The translations under genes were made by a program, and so were the position numbers. A stretch of 64,000 nucleotides of DNA from G965230065 sp965230065. Its GTDB lineage: Bacteria > Bacteroidota > Bacteroidia > Cytophagales > Cyclobacteriaceae. The first letter of the stretch is position 1. Every line of letters begins with the position of its first letter. The stretch lies in NCBI GenBank assembly GCA_965230065.1, contig OZ245942.1, forward strand, positions 4,464,001 through 4,528,000. Direction: 5' to 3'. This document shows, piece after piece, positions 34,530 to 44,489 of the stretch. The notes below the pieces were generated by a model. The model searched no databases and was not told the origin of the DNA. It saw only the letters and a program-made list of their open reading frames with translations.

Positions 34530-37500
34530 ATGAACATACTGGGTGTTATTTTTTTATTTTGGGTATTATTATCTGGTTCTGCCTCTGCACAATTGTTGGA
34601 TAATTTTACCGATGGTGACTTTACAAACAATCCGGTCTGGACCGGAGATATAGCCAAATTTGAAATTGATGGGGATAGCAAGCTTCACCTGAATGCACCG
34701 GCCGTAAGCGATGAAGCGTATCTCAGTACTCCAAGCCAGGCTATTGAAGATGCCGTTTGGGAGTTTTATGTAGAGATTGGAGAAAACCCTTCAGGCTCCA
34801 ATTTTACCCAAATTTACCTGGTTGCAGACAAAAGTGACCTTAGTGGCACATTCAATGGATATTTTATAAAAGCAGGAGGCAGTGCCGATGAAGTAAGTTT
34901 GTACAGGCAGGATGGCAACGCCACTTCAGAAATTATAGACGGACTGGACGATAGGGTGGATATGAAACCCGTTACGCTGCGGGTAAAAGTAACCCGTGAT
35001 ATTATGGGAAATTGGGAATTATTCACTGATAATACCGGAGGTACTGCTTATGTGGCAGAAGGTAGCGTTTTTGATGATACATACGTTAAGTCCAGCTATT
35101 TCGGGGTATATTGTAAATATTCCTCTACCCGCTCAGATAAATTTTACTTTGACGATTTTAATGTAACTGGAAACCCCTTTACCGATGATATTCCGCCCGA
35201 AGTACTTTCTTTGGAAGTTGTGGCTAATGATTCCTTGCAAATTCAGTTTTCGGAAGCTTTGGAAACAGGCAGTGCCGAAAATACAGCAAATTATCAGGTG
35301 GAAGGCAACTCACCCAATGCAGCGGTATGGAAGGACAGCCACAAGGTATTGCTCACTTTTTCCACTCCGTTTGACAATGGGGCTACATATACCCTTACGA
35401 TTTCAAATGTGGCCGATACCAGTGGGAATACCATGCTTCCTGTTGATATGGAATTTACTTATTTTGAACCGGTGCCTGCTGTCTTCCGGGATATTGTCAT
35501 CAATGAAATTTTTCCCGATCCCAATCCGCAAGTGGACAGTTTGCCCACTGAATCGGATGCTGAGTTTATAGAATTATTCAACAATAGCGAGCATCCGTTT
35601 GATCTGGAAAACTGGAGTATTAATGGTGAATTGCTTCCTGCTTACTTATTGCTGCCCGGCCAGTATGTCATTTTGAGTAAAGAAACATATGCTTTGGCTT
35701 ATGCCATGTATGGTAAGGTATTGGGTTTGAATAACTGGCCTGCCCTGAGTAATAGTGGTACCGCCATTTTATTGAAAGACGCAGGCGGGATGCTTGTTGA
35801 CAGCCTTGCCTATTCAGGCAGTCAAATCACGGGCGGTTATTCACTAGAACAAATTAATCCCAATCCGCCTTGTTTGACTGCAGATAACTTTTTGATTTCT
35901 ACGCATGCTAACGGGGCTACTCCTGGTTCACAAAATGCTGTTTTTGATAATACGCCGGATATGGTTTCCCCAAACCTGCTCAACCTCTCCGTGGATTCAG
36001 CAAACAGGGTATCCCTGTTTTTTGACGAAAGGCTGGATGAAATTTCCGGGAATAATCTGGAAAATTACTCAATTTCCGGAGGTATGGAAGTGGTCGGAGT
36101 GGAAGCTGTTGATGAACAGGCCAAACTGATTACAAGCAGAGACTGGAAGCAGGGGGAAACCTATACGGTAACCGTTGGAAATGTTACCGATTGCAGCGGC
36201 AATGTAGTGACTGCTAATACGCTTTCTTTTCATTATGATGTGCAGCCTCCGGCCATCTCCAAAATTATGGTGCTAGATACCAGTACGGTGGAGGTAACAT
36301 GGGATGAAACCACCACTAAATCGTCGGCAGAAAAAGAAGAAAATTATACGGTTGACAATGAAAACCCTGTTTCAGCCAAAATGTTGGACGAAGACCCTTT
36401 GCGCGTACAATTGGTTTTTGAGCAGGCTTTTGGCGAAGGAATTTTATATACACTTTTTGCCTCCCAAATTGCAGACACCTTGGGCAATGCCATTCCTGAT
36501 GCTGCGCCGGCCAGCTTTTCATTTACTTATCTTAACCAAATTGATTCGGTACTAGTTATTGATGGAAACTTGCTGGAAGTATATTTTGCTGAGGCTGTAA
36601 ATGAAGAAATTGCTGAAAATACAGAAAACTATGAAGTGGACAGAAATATAGGGCAGCCGGGCGTAGCCATCCTTGCTGAAGACAAAAGAAGTGTTACCCT
36701 GATTTTTGGTGCGGCTTTCAGTGAAAATAAAGAACATGATTTAACCATCAGGAATTTAACCATTTTCACACCCATACAGCGTTTCTTTTACGATACAAAA
36801 GCCCCGAAAATCACTGAAATTTCTGTGCAATCATCCAATACCTTGCTGGTTTCTTTTGACGAAGCAATACGGCGTAACAGTGCAGAAGATGTAGAAAATT
36901 ATGAAGTAGAAGGCATGGGTAAACCTATTGCAGCTGAGTGGCAACCCAATGGGCTTTCCGTATTGCTCAGATTTCCTACTGATTTTACAGAGGAAGTTGA
37001 ACACAAACTATCGGTGAATGATATTGCAGACCTGGCAGGAAATGAAAACACACGCACCCAAACCGGAACCTTTATTTATGACCCATTGCCTCCTGCCATT
37101 CAACAACTCGTCATTGTATCATCACAACAAATCAGTCTGATTTTTTCAGAGCCACTGGATGCCGTGACGGCTGCCAATATTAATTATTACCAAATTAATC
37201 AAAATGCAGGATTCCCAGATTCGGTAATTGTAGACAAAGCAAACTCCGCAAAAGTAGATTTAATATTCAATAGTAAGTTGGATGATACATTGAAATATAC
37301 ACTTACTGTTCAGGGAATAAAAGACCTGCATGGCAATGGAATCGTCAATCCGGTTTTGGTTGGTTTTTCCAATCAATTTCCTTCCCTGGCTGGAGTTTTC
37401 TCTTTGTCTGAAAAAGAAGTAAGGGTGCGATTTTCTAAACCCCTCAGTAAAGAAGTAGCAGAAAAGCCGGAAAACTATTTGTTGGAAACTGCTGCTATGC

Positions 37501-39587
37501 CAACAAAAGCCAGCCTGAACATTGAAAACTCCACTGAAGTAACCCTGACTTTTGCCCGAAGTTTTGTGAAGAAAAAGGAATATGAAATCAGCATCACACA
37601 TATCGAGGATGTAGAGGGAAACAAAGCAGATACCCTGAAAGCATTATTTTCTTATGACCCAAAAATTGTAAGCATTTTAAAGACGGGCAAATCTGTTTTG
37701 CAAGTTGAGTTTGCCGTTCCGTTGGCAATGGCAACTGCCAATAATACTTTGAATTTTTCCCTTGACCAGGGTTTTGGAAACCCCAAAGCTGCTGTGCTAA
37801 ATGAAAATACTTTGAAAGAGCTCACGCTTTATTTTGAAAAAGAATTTGCCTCCAGTACCGCCTACCACCTTTCTGTGGCAAATTTAAAAGATGCGTTGGA
37901 ACAGATGATTCCGGCATCGGTAAACTTTTTTGGAACAGGTGCTAAACCCGGATTCAATGAATTAATCATCACTGAAATTATGGCCGACCCCACACCGGTG
38001 GTGGGTTTGCCGGAAGCAGATTATCTGGAAATTTACAACCCATCCACAAAAGTTTTGAGTTTGCAAGGCATCCAATTATCAGATGCAATATCTACTACAA
38101 CTTTGCCAGAGGTTTTATTGAAACCGAACGAATATGCCATATTATGTGCTACTGCAGATGTGGATGAGTTCGAGGTTTTTGGAAAAGCTGTTAGAATAAG
38201 TAGTTTTCCATCCCTGAATAATGCAGAAGATGAAATCTCTTTGCATGACGAAAACGGACAGCTTATTTTTCATATCCATTATATGGATGATTGGTACAAA
38301 GACAGCCAAAAAGCAGAAGGCGGCTGGTCACTGGAAATGGTGGATACTTCCCGGCCTTGCGGAGGAATAGAAAACTGGACTGCTTCAGAAAATGTGATAG
38401 GGGGAACGCCCGGTGGAGAAAATTCGGTAAATACTTCCAACCCGGACCGAACAGGCCCGCATTTGCTAAGCGCATGGGCAGCAGCTGATACACTGATTCA
38501 GCTTAATTTTAATGAAAATATTAACCCTATGGACATTTCTGATGGCAATTTTGAAGTTATGCCCACTATCACAATTGACAGTATTATTCCCGCAGAGAAT
38601 TTGCGAGAAGTGACTTTACAAATGAAAGAAAGCCTGAAACCCAAAACAGTGTATACCATTCAGGTAGAAAGTGTGGCCGATTGTAGTGGTAATTTGATAA
38701 ATCCCGCTAAAAACACGTTTGCTTTTTATTTGCCAGAAATAAGCGACAGCCTGGATATTCTGCTCAACGAAGTACTGTTTGCCCCCCGCAGCGGAGGAGA
38801 AAAATTTGTGGAATTGTACAACCACTCCGACAAACACATCAACCTGAAAAACTGGCAACTTGCCAATATGGTTGATGATACTGTGAGTAATTACAAATTG
38901 ATTACCGCTGACGATTTTATTTTAGCTCCGGGCAAATTTCTGGTACTCACCGAAGATGCCACTATTTTAAAAGCCGATTACCCACAAACCAAGTCAGACC
39001 GAGTGCTGGAAATGACTGCTTTGCCTTCTTATCCGGTTACAGAAGGCACGGTGGTACTGGTAAATGAGAGGCAGGAAGCCGTACAAATTTTTGAATACGC
39101 AGATGATTTTCATTTTTCTCTGTTAAAAGAAGATAAAGGCGTTTCTTTGGAGCGCATATCCTGGGAAGAAAGGGTAGATGATCCGGAAAACTGGCATTCA
39201 GCGGCCTCTTCAGCAGGTTATGCCACTCCAGGTTTTATGAATTCACAATACCGGCATTACGGTAATATTTCAGCACAATTTGAGATTTCGCCTAAAGTAT
39301 TCCTGCCTGATAACTCCGGACAGGCTGATTTCACAAGCATCCGTTACCAATTTGAGGAATCCGGCCATGTAGCCAGCATCCGTATTTTTGATGCAAGGGG
39401 CAGGGCTGTAAAAGATTTGGTGCAAAATGCTACTTTGTCCACAACAGGCTCATTACAATGGGATGGTACGGATGACCATTATCAGAAAGTAAAAATGGGC
39501 TATTATCTTATTTACATCGAGTTATTTCATGCAAACGGAACCAAGCAGGTGTTCAAAGAAAAAGTAGTGGTGGCGGAGAGGTTTTGA
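34530..39587 (+). CDS. Giant secreted lamin-tail / Ig-like repeat protein
   Basis: 1,685 residues with a signal peptide ending GSASAQ. An N-terminal beta-sandwich (to about 210) is followed by about nine SbsA-type Ig-like repeats of roughly 95 residues, each with ENYEVxG, a strand and IADxxGN motifs. Three lamin-tail domains interrupt them, starting near residues 321 (VINEIFPDPNP), 1143 (IITEIMADPTP) and 1408 (LLNEVLFAP). The last 95 residues (SIRIFDARGRAVKDL to the end) form an FlgD-like Ig fold of the kind seen at T9SS cargo C-termini. It is probably exported and surface-bound. Confidence 0.88.
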   Translation: MNILGVIFLFWVLLSGSASAQLLDNFTDGDFTNNPVWTGDIAKFEIDGDSKLHLNAPAVSDEAYLSTPSQAIEDAVWEFYVEIGENPSGSNFTQIYLVADKSDLSGTFNGYFIKAGGSADEVSLYRQDGNATSEIIDGLDDRVDMKPVTLRVKVTRDIMGNWELFTDNTGGTAYVAEGSVFDDTYVKSSYFGVYCKYSSTRSDKFYFDDFNVTGNPFTDDIPPEVLSLEVVANDSLQIQFSEALETGSAENTANYQVEGNSPNAAVWKDSHKVLLTFSTPFDNGATYTLTISNVADTSGNTMLPVDMEFTYFEPVPAVFRDIVINEIFPDPNPQVDSLPTESDAEFIELFNNSEHPFDLENWSINGELLPAYLLLPGQYVILSKETYALAYAMYGKVLGLNNWPALSNSGTAILLKDAGGMLVDSLAYSGSQITGGYSLEQINPNPPCLTADNFLISTHANGATPGSQNAVFDNTPDMVSPNLLNLSVDSANRVSLFFDERLDEISGNNLENYSISGGMEVVGVEAVDEQAKLITSRDWKQGETYTVTVGNVTDCSGNVVTANTLSFHYDVQPPAISKIMVLDTSTVEVTWDETTTKSSAEKEENYTVDNENPVSAKMLDEDPLRVQLVFEQAFGEGILYTLFASQIADTLGNAIPDAAPASFSFTYLNQIDSVLVIDGNLLEVYFAEAVNEEIAENTENYEVDRNIGQPGVAILAEDKRSVTLIFGAAFSENKEHDLTIRNLTIFTPIQRFFYDTKAPKITEISVQSSNTLLVSFDEAIRRNSAEDVENYEVEGMGKPIAAEWQPNGLSVLLRFPTDFTEEVEHKLSVNDIADLAGNENTRTQTGTFIYDPLPPAIQQLVIVSSQQISLIFSEPLDAVTAANINYYQINQNAGFPDSVIVDKANSAKVDLIFNSKLDDTLKYTLTVQGIKDLHGNGIVNPVLVGFSNQFPSLAGVFSLSEKEVRVRFSKPLSKEVAEKPENYLLETAAMPTKASLNIENSTEVTLTFARSFVKKKEYEISITHIEDVEGNKADTLKALFSYDPKIVSILKTGKSVLQVEFAVPLAMATANNTLNFSLDQGFGNPKAAVLNENTLKELTLYFEKEFASSTAYHLSVANLKDALEQMIPASVNFFGTGAKPGFNELIITEIMADPTPVVGLPEADYLEIYNPSTKVLSLQGIQLSDAISTTTLPEVLLKPNEYAILCATADVDEFEVFGKAVRISSFPSLNNAEDEISLHDENGQLIFHIHYMDDWYKDSQKAEGGWSLEMVDTSRPCGGIENWTASENVIGGTPGGENSVNTSNPDRTGPHLLSAWAAADTLIQLNFNENINPMDISDGNFEVMPTITIDSIIPAENLREVTLQMKESLKPKTVYTIQVESVADCSGNLINPAKNTFAFYLPEISDSLDILLNEVLFAPRSGGEKFVELYNHSDKHINLKNWQLANMVDDTVSNYKLITADDFILAPGKFLVLTEDATILKADYPQTKSDRVLEMTALPSYPVTEGTVVLVNERQEAVQIFEYADDFHFSLLKEDKGVSLERISWEERVDDPENWHSAASSAGYATPGFMNSQYRHYGNISAQFEISPKVFLPDNSGQADFTSIRYQFEESGHVASIRIFDARGRAVKDLVQNATLSTTGSLQWDGTDDHYQKVKMGYYLIYIELFHANGTKQVFKEKVVVAERF

Positions 39588-39813
39588 GTGGCGGTAGGTA
39601 GTTGGTTTTTAGTTTTTGGTTTGGTGTTTATAGTTAGTAGTTTATTGTCAATAGTCTTTTAGTCCATGGTCGACAGTCCACAGTCGATTACCAAAATAAG
39701 TAGTTCTGTGGACTATTTGACTGTCGACTACAAAACTATGGACTAAAGACTGCACTGCCTATTGTACCCAAAACCAAAAAAAGCTTGTATATTTATCCAA
39801 AAAACTACTGATC
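39588..39813. repeat. Intergenic gap with TAGTCGACAGTCC-family inverted repeat
   Basis: AGTCTTTTAGTCCAT (39653-39667) pairs with ATGGACTAAAGACT (39738-39751) with one bulged base; the loop region carries further CGACAGTCCACAGTCG words. The first part of the gap is a run of GTTTTTAG-like words. The same word family occurs at 42618-42689. Confidence 0.75.
39762..39795 (+). promoter_or_regulatory. Candidate promoter of the RidA-like gene
   Basis: TTG (39762-39764) and TATATTTA (39788-39795) are 23 bases apart and resemble the Bacteroidota promoter pattern. The ATG follows at 39814. Confidence 0.35.
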
Positions 39814-40398
39814 ATGACCACACACAACATTTCTTTCTCATTTCTATTTATATCACTCCTTTTATTTTCTGCCTGCACATCCGGCACGCAGGAAAATGAA
39901 AAACTTACAGCAAGTACTACCGAAACCCAGGCAGAAGATATTGAAGCTAAACTGGAAGCAATGGGCATCACCCTGCCCACACCACCCACACCTGTTGCCA
40001 ATTATGTAACTGCCGTCAGTACGGGCAATCTGGTGTTTTTGTCGGGGCATGGCCCTATGAAACCCGATGGCAACAACATCACCGGGAAAGTGGGGGCTGA
40101 TTTGAGCATAGAAGAAGGAAAAGAAGCGGCACGGGTAACGGCTATCAATCTGCTGGCTTCCCTCAAGGCCGAAATTGGCGACTTGAATAAAGTGAAAAGG
40201 ATTGTAAAAGTGCTGGGTATGGTAAACGCAGCCCCCGATTTTACCCAACATCCCCAGGTTATCAACGGATGTTCAGACCTGATGGTGGAGCTTTTCGGTG
40301 AAAAGATGGGCAAGCATGCTCGGGCTGCCGTAGGAATGGGTTCGCTGCCTTCAAATATTGCCGTGGAAATTGAAATGGTGGTGGAAGTAGGGGAGTAG
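39814..40398 (+). CDS. RidA-family lipoprotein
   Basis: 194 residues. A lipoprotein signal peptide (LLFSAC, C21) and a linker of about 30 residues precede the RidA/YjgF domain (LEAMGITLPTPPTPVANYV to the end). The domain has the trimer and substrate-pocket segments NLVFLSGHGP and KVLGMVNAAPDFTQHPQVINGCSDL. RidA proteins deaminate reactive enamines or imines in the cytoplasm; export as a lipoprotein is unusual. The usual catalytic Arg near the C-terminus is not in its normal CTR context (HARAAVGMGSLP), so activity is uncertain. Confidence 0.85.
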   Translation: MTTHNISFSFLFISLLLFSACTSGTQENEKLTASTTETQAEDIEAKLEAMGITLPTPPTPVANYVTAVSTGNLVFLSGHGPMKPDGNNITGKVGADLSIEEGKEAARVTAINLLASLKAEIGDLNKVKRIVKVLGMVNAAPDFTQHPQVINGCSDLMVELFGEKMGKHARAAVGMGSLPSNIAVEIEMVVEVGE

Positions 40399-40401
40399 TT
40401 T

Positions 40402-41469
40402 CTAAAGCCATTCCAGCAATTTAATCCTTACATGATAGGTGTCTTCGGCTGCCCCGTATTCAATTTGAGGGTTGGAGAGGAATTTATACTTGTTAATAAT
40501 ATTTTCGGGAAAGTACAACTGCGGATTATTTATTGAAAGTCCTGAGCACTCAAAGTTCAAATACCCATTGCGATCGGTGCAAATCTTGGCGGAAAGGTGA
40601 TTTTGTTCCTTATTGGAGTAGTCTATCAACTGGTCAAGTAAAAATTGCAGGAATAAAGGCGGCAATAGAAACTTAAAATATTGCGATGCTACGTCAATGT
40701 TCACTTTTAACTTTCCGGGGTGTTGGGCTAAGAGCAAATCGATATACAAACGGATGTAATAGATTTCTTTTTCCAGGCATACAAGTTCCTGATCTTTATT
40801 GTCAAGAATATAGCGGTACACATCCGACAATTCGTTCACCAGTTGGCAGGCCCTGTCTTTATCCCGATGGATTTGCTCAGAAAGTGTATGTAAACTACCA
40901 AATAGAAAGTTAGGGTTGATGTTATTTTTTAAAGTCTCGAAAGCTTCATGGGCATTTTCCCTTTCCAACCGGTCTGTTTCCATCGTCAGTTCCTGTAGTT
41001 TGGCATACGATACAAGCCCCACCTTAGAAGCATACAGGATGAACGCAAACACCATATCGATGATATAAAACTCACGGATGACCGTACCCGGAATTTGCAA
41101 AGAATAATTCCCATACGTCAGATAATGAATGGCAGATACGGGCAGTAGAAATACTACAGTAAACAAAATGCCACAAGCTGCCAAAAAGTACAAAAGCTCC
41201 AGCGCATACCGCACCAGAACGTCCGGCTTTTTAGCAAACTTTCTGTCAAAGTACTTCTCTATGCCGAATAGTATTTTAGTCAGCAAAAAAAAGTGAATAA
41301 ACACAAATACAACCTCTACCAGCACAGCCTTTTCCATGAGCATGGCCGTGTGGTTAAAGCCATGATTGATGAAAGCAATGGCAAAAAAATTGAAAAGCGT
41401 CAGGATGAATGCCAGTATGGCCTGCTTCTGTGTCGTTTCCAGGGATAATATGTGCTGGCTTTCACTCAT
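40402..41469 (-). CDS. Kinase-dead LytS-type paralogue
   Basis: 355 residues with about six N-terminal membrane helices and a C-terminal histidine-kinase-like module. The usual phospho-acceptor block NPHFLFNSLN is changed to NPNFLFGSLH, so the His is lost, and the ATP-binding N-box (ENAIKH in its partner) is replaced by DQLIDYSNKEQ. It probably cannot bind ATP or be phosphorylated. It starts within the stop codon of the active paralogue (ATGA overlap), so the two are made together and may form a heterodimer. It is not a decayed reading frame: it is full length with no stops. Confidence 0.8.
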   Translation of the reverse strand: MSESQHILSLETTQKQAILAFILTLFNFFAIAFINHGFNHTAMLMEKAVLVEVVFVFIHFFLLTKILFGIEKYFDRKFAKKPDVLVRYALELLYFLAACGILFTVVFLLPVSAIHYLTYGNYSLQIPGTVIREFYIIDMVFAFILYASKVGLVSYAKLQELTMETDRLERENAHEAFETLKNNINPNFLFGSLHTLSEQIHRDKDRACQLVNELSDVYRYILDNKDQELVCLEKEIYYIRLYIDLLLAQHPGKLKVNIDVASQYFKFLLPPLFLQFLLDQLIDYSNKEQNHLSAKICTDRNGYLNFECSGLSINNPQLYFPENIINKYKFLSNPQIEYGAAEDTYHVRIKLLEWL

Positions 41470-42506
41470 GCCGGGAAAATTAAAGGTAATTTGGCAGTAA
41501 AGTCTTTGTCAGTTTTCACAACGCGCAAAGGCAAATCGGTAAGGTATTTATAACGGTCTTCAATATTTTTCAACCCGATACCGGTAGATTTTTCAATGCC
41601 CGTTCGGGCCTGCAAATTGTTAGTGACCAGCAAATGATGATTTTCTGTTTTAATGACGATGTTCAATGGTTCATCTTTAGAAATAATGTTGTGTTTGATG
41701 GCATTTTCAACCAGCATTTGTAAGGAAAGCGGAGGAATGAGGTAATGCAGGTAAGTAGGAGGGATATGTGTTTGCAAGCGGATATTATCCCTGAACCTGA
41801 TTTTTACCAAATAAAAAAAAGCGAGCGTGAATTCCAGTTCATCTTTAAGAGCAATCAGTTCCCTGTTTTTATGTTTGAGTACGTATCCAAATACATTGGA
41901 TAGTTCTTTAATAAAACGATAAGCTTGTTCTTCATCAGTATATATCAGGGAGGAAAGCGCGTTGAGGCTGTTAAATAAAAAGTGCGGGCTGATCTGGTTC
42001 TTAAGCATTTCGGCATGGGCGTGGGCCCGGGCCAGTTCCAGCCGTTTTTTTCTGATGCGCATTTTCTGCAACTGTCCGAATACTTTCAGTCCGCTTAATA
42101 CTGCTATGTAAAGCAACGAAATGGTTTCGCTAACTACATAAAACATACGCAGTTCACGCAAATCGTTAGCCGGGCCGGTAAGCCTGTTGCCATAAAGGGG
42201 AGCAAAAATGATATTGAGCAAAAAAAGCAGGATGCTGCAAGTGAGCACGAAAATAATGATTTCAAAAATGAAATTTCGGGGTTGCAGGTGGCTGTCTTTG
42301 AATTTGCGGGCAAACCAGCGGTCGACACGCAAATAAATTTCATACATGATGACAAAATAGGCGGTAGCATACAATAAGTCAATGTATACTTCAGCGTGAG
42401 CCCATGCCTGCCCGGTGATGTAATTAAACACCCCGTGATAGGCAATGCCCAGCAGGAAGGCCGCCAGAAGCCTCAACAAGAGCGGATGTATCCGAATTAT
42501 TCTCAT
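41466..42506 (-). CDS. LytS-type sensor histidine kinase
   Basis: 346 residues from ATG 42506. The N-terminal half has several membrane helices. The His_kinase block is LKNQISPHFLFNSLNALSSL, the N-box LVENAIKHNI and the G-box GIGLKNIEDRYKYL, all as in the LytS/YehU group. These kinases usually signal to a LytTR response regulator, but none lies next to it in the window. It overlaps the start of the kinase-dead paralogue by four bases. Confidence 0.88.
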   Translation of the reverse strand: MRIIRIHPLLLRLLAAFLLGIAYHGVFNYITGQAWAHAEVYIDLLYATAYFVIMYEIYLRVDRWFARKFKDSHLQPRNFIFEIIIFVLTCSILLFLLNIIFAPLYGNRLTGPANDLRELRMFYVVSETISLLYIAVLSGLKVFGQLQKMRIRKKRLELARAHAHAEMLKNQISPHFLFNSLNALSSLIYTDEEQAYRFIKELSNVFGYVLKHKNRELIALKDELEFTLAFFYLVKIRFRDNIRLQTHIPPTYLHYLIPPLSLQMLVENAIKHNIISKDEPLNIVIKTENHHLLVTNNLQARTGIEKSTGIGLKNIEDRYKYLTDLPLRVVKTDKDFTAKLPLIFPA

Positions 42507-42617
42507 AGAAACCCACAAAACTCTGCAATTGAAGGCTTTCTGAAAACTAAATAGGGTTGAAACCTAAAAATATGAAGTTGAAGGTGAGGGAGTTGCAGTA
42601 GGCAGCGACAGTTATTT

Positions 42618-42675
42618 AGTCCACAGTAGAGTAGTCGACAGTCCATAGTCCTTAATTACTGTGGACTGTCGACTA
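42618..42675. repeat. Intergenic inverted repeat, TAGTCGACAGTCC family
   Basis: TAGTCGACAGTCC (42632-42644) pairs perfectly with GGACTGTCGACTA (42663-42675); the outer AGTCCACAGT (42618-42627) is complementary to ACTGTGGACT (42658-42667), so alternative hairpins are possible. CAGTAGGCAG and CTGCTACTGCC words flank it (about 42594-42722). It lies between the isomerase stop and the kinase start. Confidence 0.8.
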
Positions 42676-42726
42676 TAAAACTATGGACTTAAAAAAACTG
42701 CTACTGCCAACTGCCACTGCCCACTG

Positions 42727-43602
42727 TTAAGAACTTTCAGGAAAAATAGAGCGCAAATAGTTCTCATTGTGTACGTAGCTTTCAAAAATATCAGCCCCCT
42801 CGGGTACGGCACTTTCTATTTGCATCCATCCCCGGTAGCCAATGTCGTCAATAGCTTTGCGGACTTCATTAAAATCAATGCGGCCTTTGCCCAGCAGGTA
42901 GCCATTCTCTTTCATGTGTAATTCACAGATTTGCTCCTGCTTGCCCAGCCAGCGGATTTCTTCATAAATATTGTAGCCCATTTTATTGGAGTTGGCCACA
43001 TCATAATACACTTTCACATTCGGGGAACCTACGGCATCGATGATGTACATATGTTCTTCGGCACTCAGCCAGGTTTCAAGACCCAGGGTTACTCCGGCTT
43101 TTTCAGCTTTGGGGGCTACTTTTCTTAATCTTTCAATCACCACTTTCTGGCCCTGATCGTCATTTTTAATATCTCCATTACCAAAAAAGGCAAGTAATAC
43201 CACTTTACAGTCCAGTGCTTTTGCAGCATCGATACTGCCATTTACCCATTCCTCAGCCCTCGGGTCAGATTTGTAAGGTACCTGGTTGAGGGCACCAATC
43301 GCAATGCCGCCAATAGCCACACCGTATTTTTTTGCTGCTTTTTGGTAAGCCCGCTGGGTTTCTTTTTGTAACAAGTACATGTTATCCGGATCGGTTCCCA
43401 GGCTGATTTGCAGCCCATCCAGCCCGATGCGTTTGCCCATTTCCATGCCTTCGATTTTGCCCCTTTGCCCAATGGACCAGTCGCAGGCTCCGATTTTGAA
43501 ACCTGAGGCATCATTGCGGGCAAAAAGGTCTGTGTTAAAAAGAAAAGGGGCTGTTGCCAAACTACCGGCAATTGTTTTGATGGCGTTGCGTCTTGAAATC
43601 AT
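42727..43602 (-). CDS. Sugar phosphate isomerase/epimerase-like TIM-barrel protein
   Basis: 291 residues. The N-terminus has an export signal beginning MISRRNAIKTIAGSL (Tat-like twin Arg). The mature part is an AP-endonuclease-2-type TIM barrel with metal-site segments such as LGLETWLSAEEH, VKVYYDVANSNKMGY and ICELHMKENGYLLGKGRIDF. Secreted members of this family in Bacteroidota act on sugars or sugar derivatives. The substrate is unknown. Confidence 0.87.
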   Translation of the reverse strand: MISRRNAIKTIAGSLATAPFLFNTDLFARNDASGFKIGACDWSIGQRGKIEGMEMGKRIGLDGLQISLGTDPDNMYLLQKETQRAYQKAAKKYGVAIGGIAIGALNQVPYKSDPRAEEWVNGSIDAAKALDCKVVLLAFFGNGDIKNDDQGQKVVIERLRKVAPKAEKAGVTLGLETWLSAEEHMYIIDAVGSPNVKVYYDVANSNKMGYNIYEEIRWLGKQEQICELHMKENGYLLGKGRIDFNEVRKAIDDIGYRGWMQIESAVPEGADIFESYVHNENYLRSIFPESS

Positions 43603-43832
43603 AAGGGTGGGTGCTTATTATTTTTGAGTTAATTATTGTCATAAAGTTATTCTAAATATTGTAAAGTTGGGAAAATTTTGGTGAATTTGAACAATCAATA
43701 TCCACATACCGTTAATAAATTTGAAGAGTAGAATTTAAACCTACATATTGGCGTTAATATAGTACGAAGTTTGTGGTATAAGTAATCGTAGGGGCATATC
43801 TACCCAGAATCAGGTAAAGGTTAAATCAATAC

Positions 43833-44489
43833 ATGAAAAAATACATTTTTTTATTATTCATCATTTTTTCGCAGATGGCTTATGCCCAAAGAGGAGGGGT
43901 GAAAATTGCAAAGTTGAAGTATGATGGTGGGGGAGACTGGTATGCCAACAAAACCGCCTTGCCCAATCTCATCGCTTTCTGTAATGAAAATATTGATACG
44001 AATCTGGCATCTGAAGAAGAAGTGGTAGAAATAGGAAGCTCCGAGCTTTTTTTCTATCCGTATGTGTACATGACCGGGCATGGTAATGTAGTGCTGTCTG
44101 ATGCCGATGCTGAAAATTTGAGAAAGTATCTGGTTTCGGGAGGTTTTTTGCACATAGACGACAATTACGGGTTGGACCAGTTTGTGCGCCTCGAGATGAA
44201 AAAGGTTTTTCCGGAACTGGAGTTTGTAGAATTGCCTTTTAACCACCCGATTTATCATCAGAAGTTTGATTTTGAAAAAGGGTTGCCAAAAATTCATGAA
44301 CATGACGGAAATCCATCACAGGGCCTGGGCTTAATATATGAGGGAAGGTTAGTTTGTTTTTATTCTTTTGAATCGGATTTAGGCAATGGGTGGGAAGACC
44401 AACGGATATATAATGACCCGGAAGAGTTGCGGCAAACGGCCCTGCAAATGGGTGCCAATATCATTGCGTTTGCTTTCACACAAGATTAG
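43833..44489 (+). CDS. DUF4159 secreted protein
   Basis: 218 residues with a signal peptide ending QMAYAQ. The mature part matches DUF4159: KIAKLKYDGGGDWYAN, SELFFYPYVYMTGHGNVVLSD, LRKYLVSGGFLHIDDNYG and a C-terminal GANIIAFAFTQ. The fold is glutamine-amidotransferase-like (DJ-1/PfpI group), but no catalytic Cys is evident in the usual position. In related bacteria DUF4159 genes cluster with MoxR and von Willebrand-type genes; none is beside it here. Confidence 0.88.
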   Translation: MKKYIFLLFIIFSQMAYAQRGGVKIAKLKYDGGGDWYANKTALPNLIAFCNENIDTNLASEEEVVEIGSSELFFYPYVYMTGHGNVVLSDADAENLRKYLVSGGFLHIDDNYGLDQFVRLEMKKVFPELEFVELPFNHPIYHQKFDFEKGLPKIHEHDGNPSQGLGLIYEGRLVCFYSFESDLGNGWEDQRIYNDPEELRQTALQMGANIIAFAFTQD

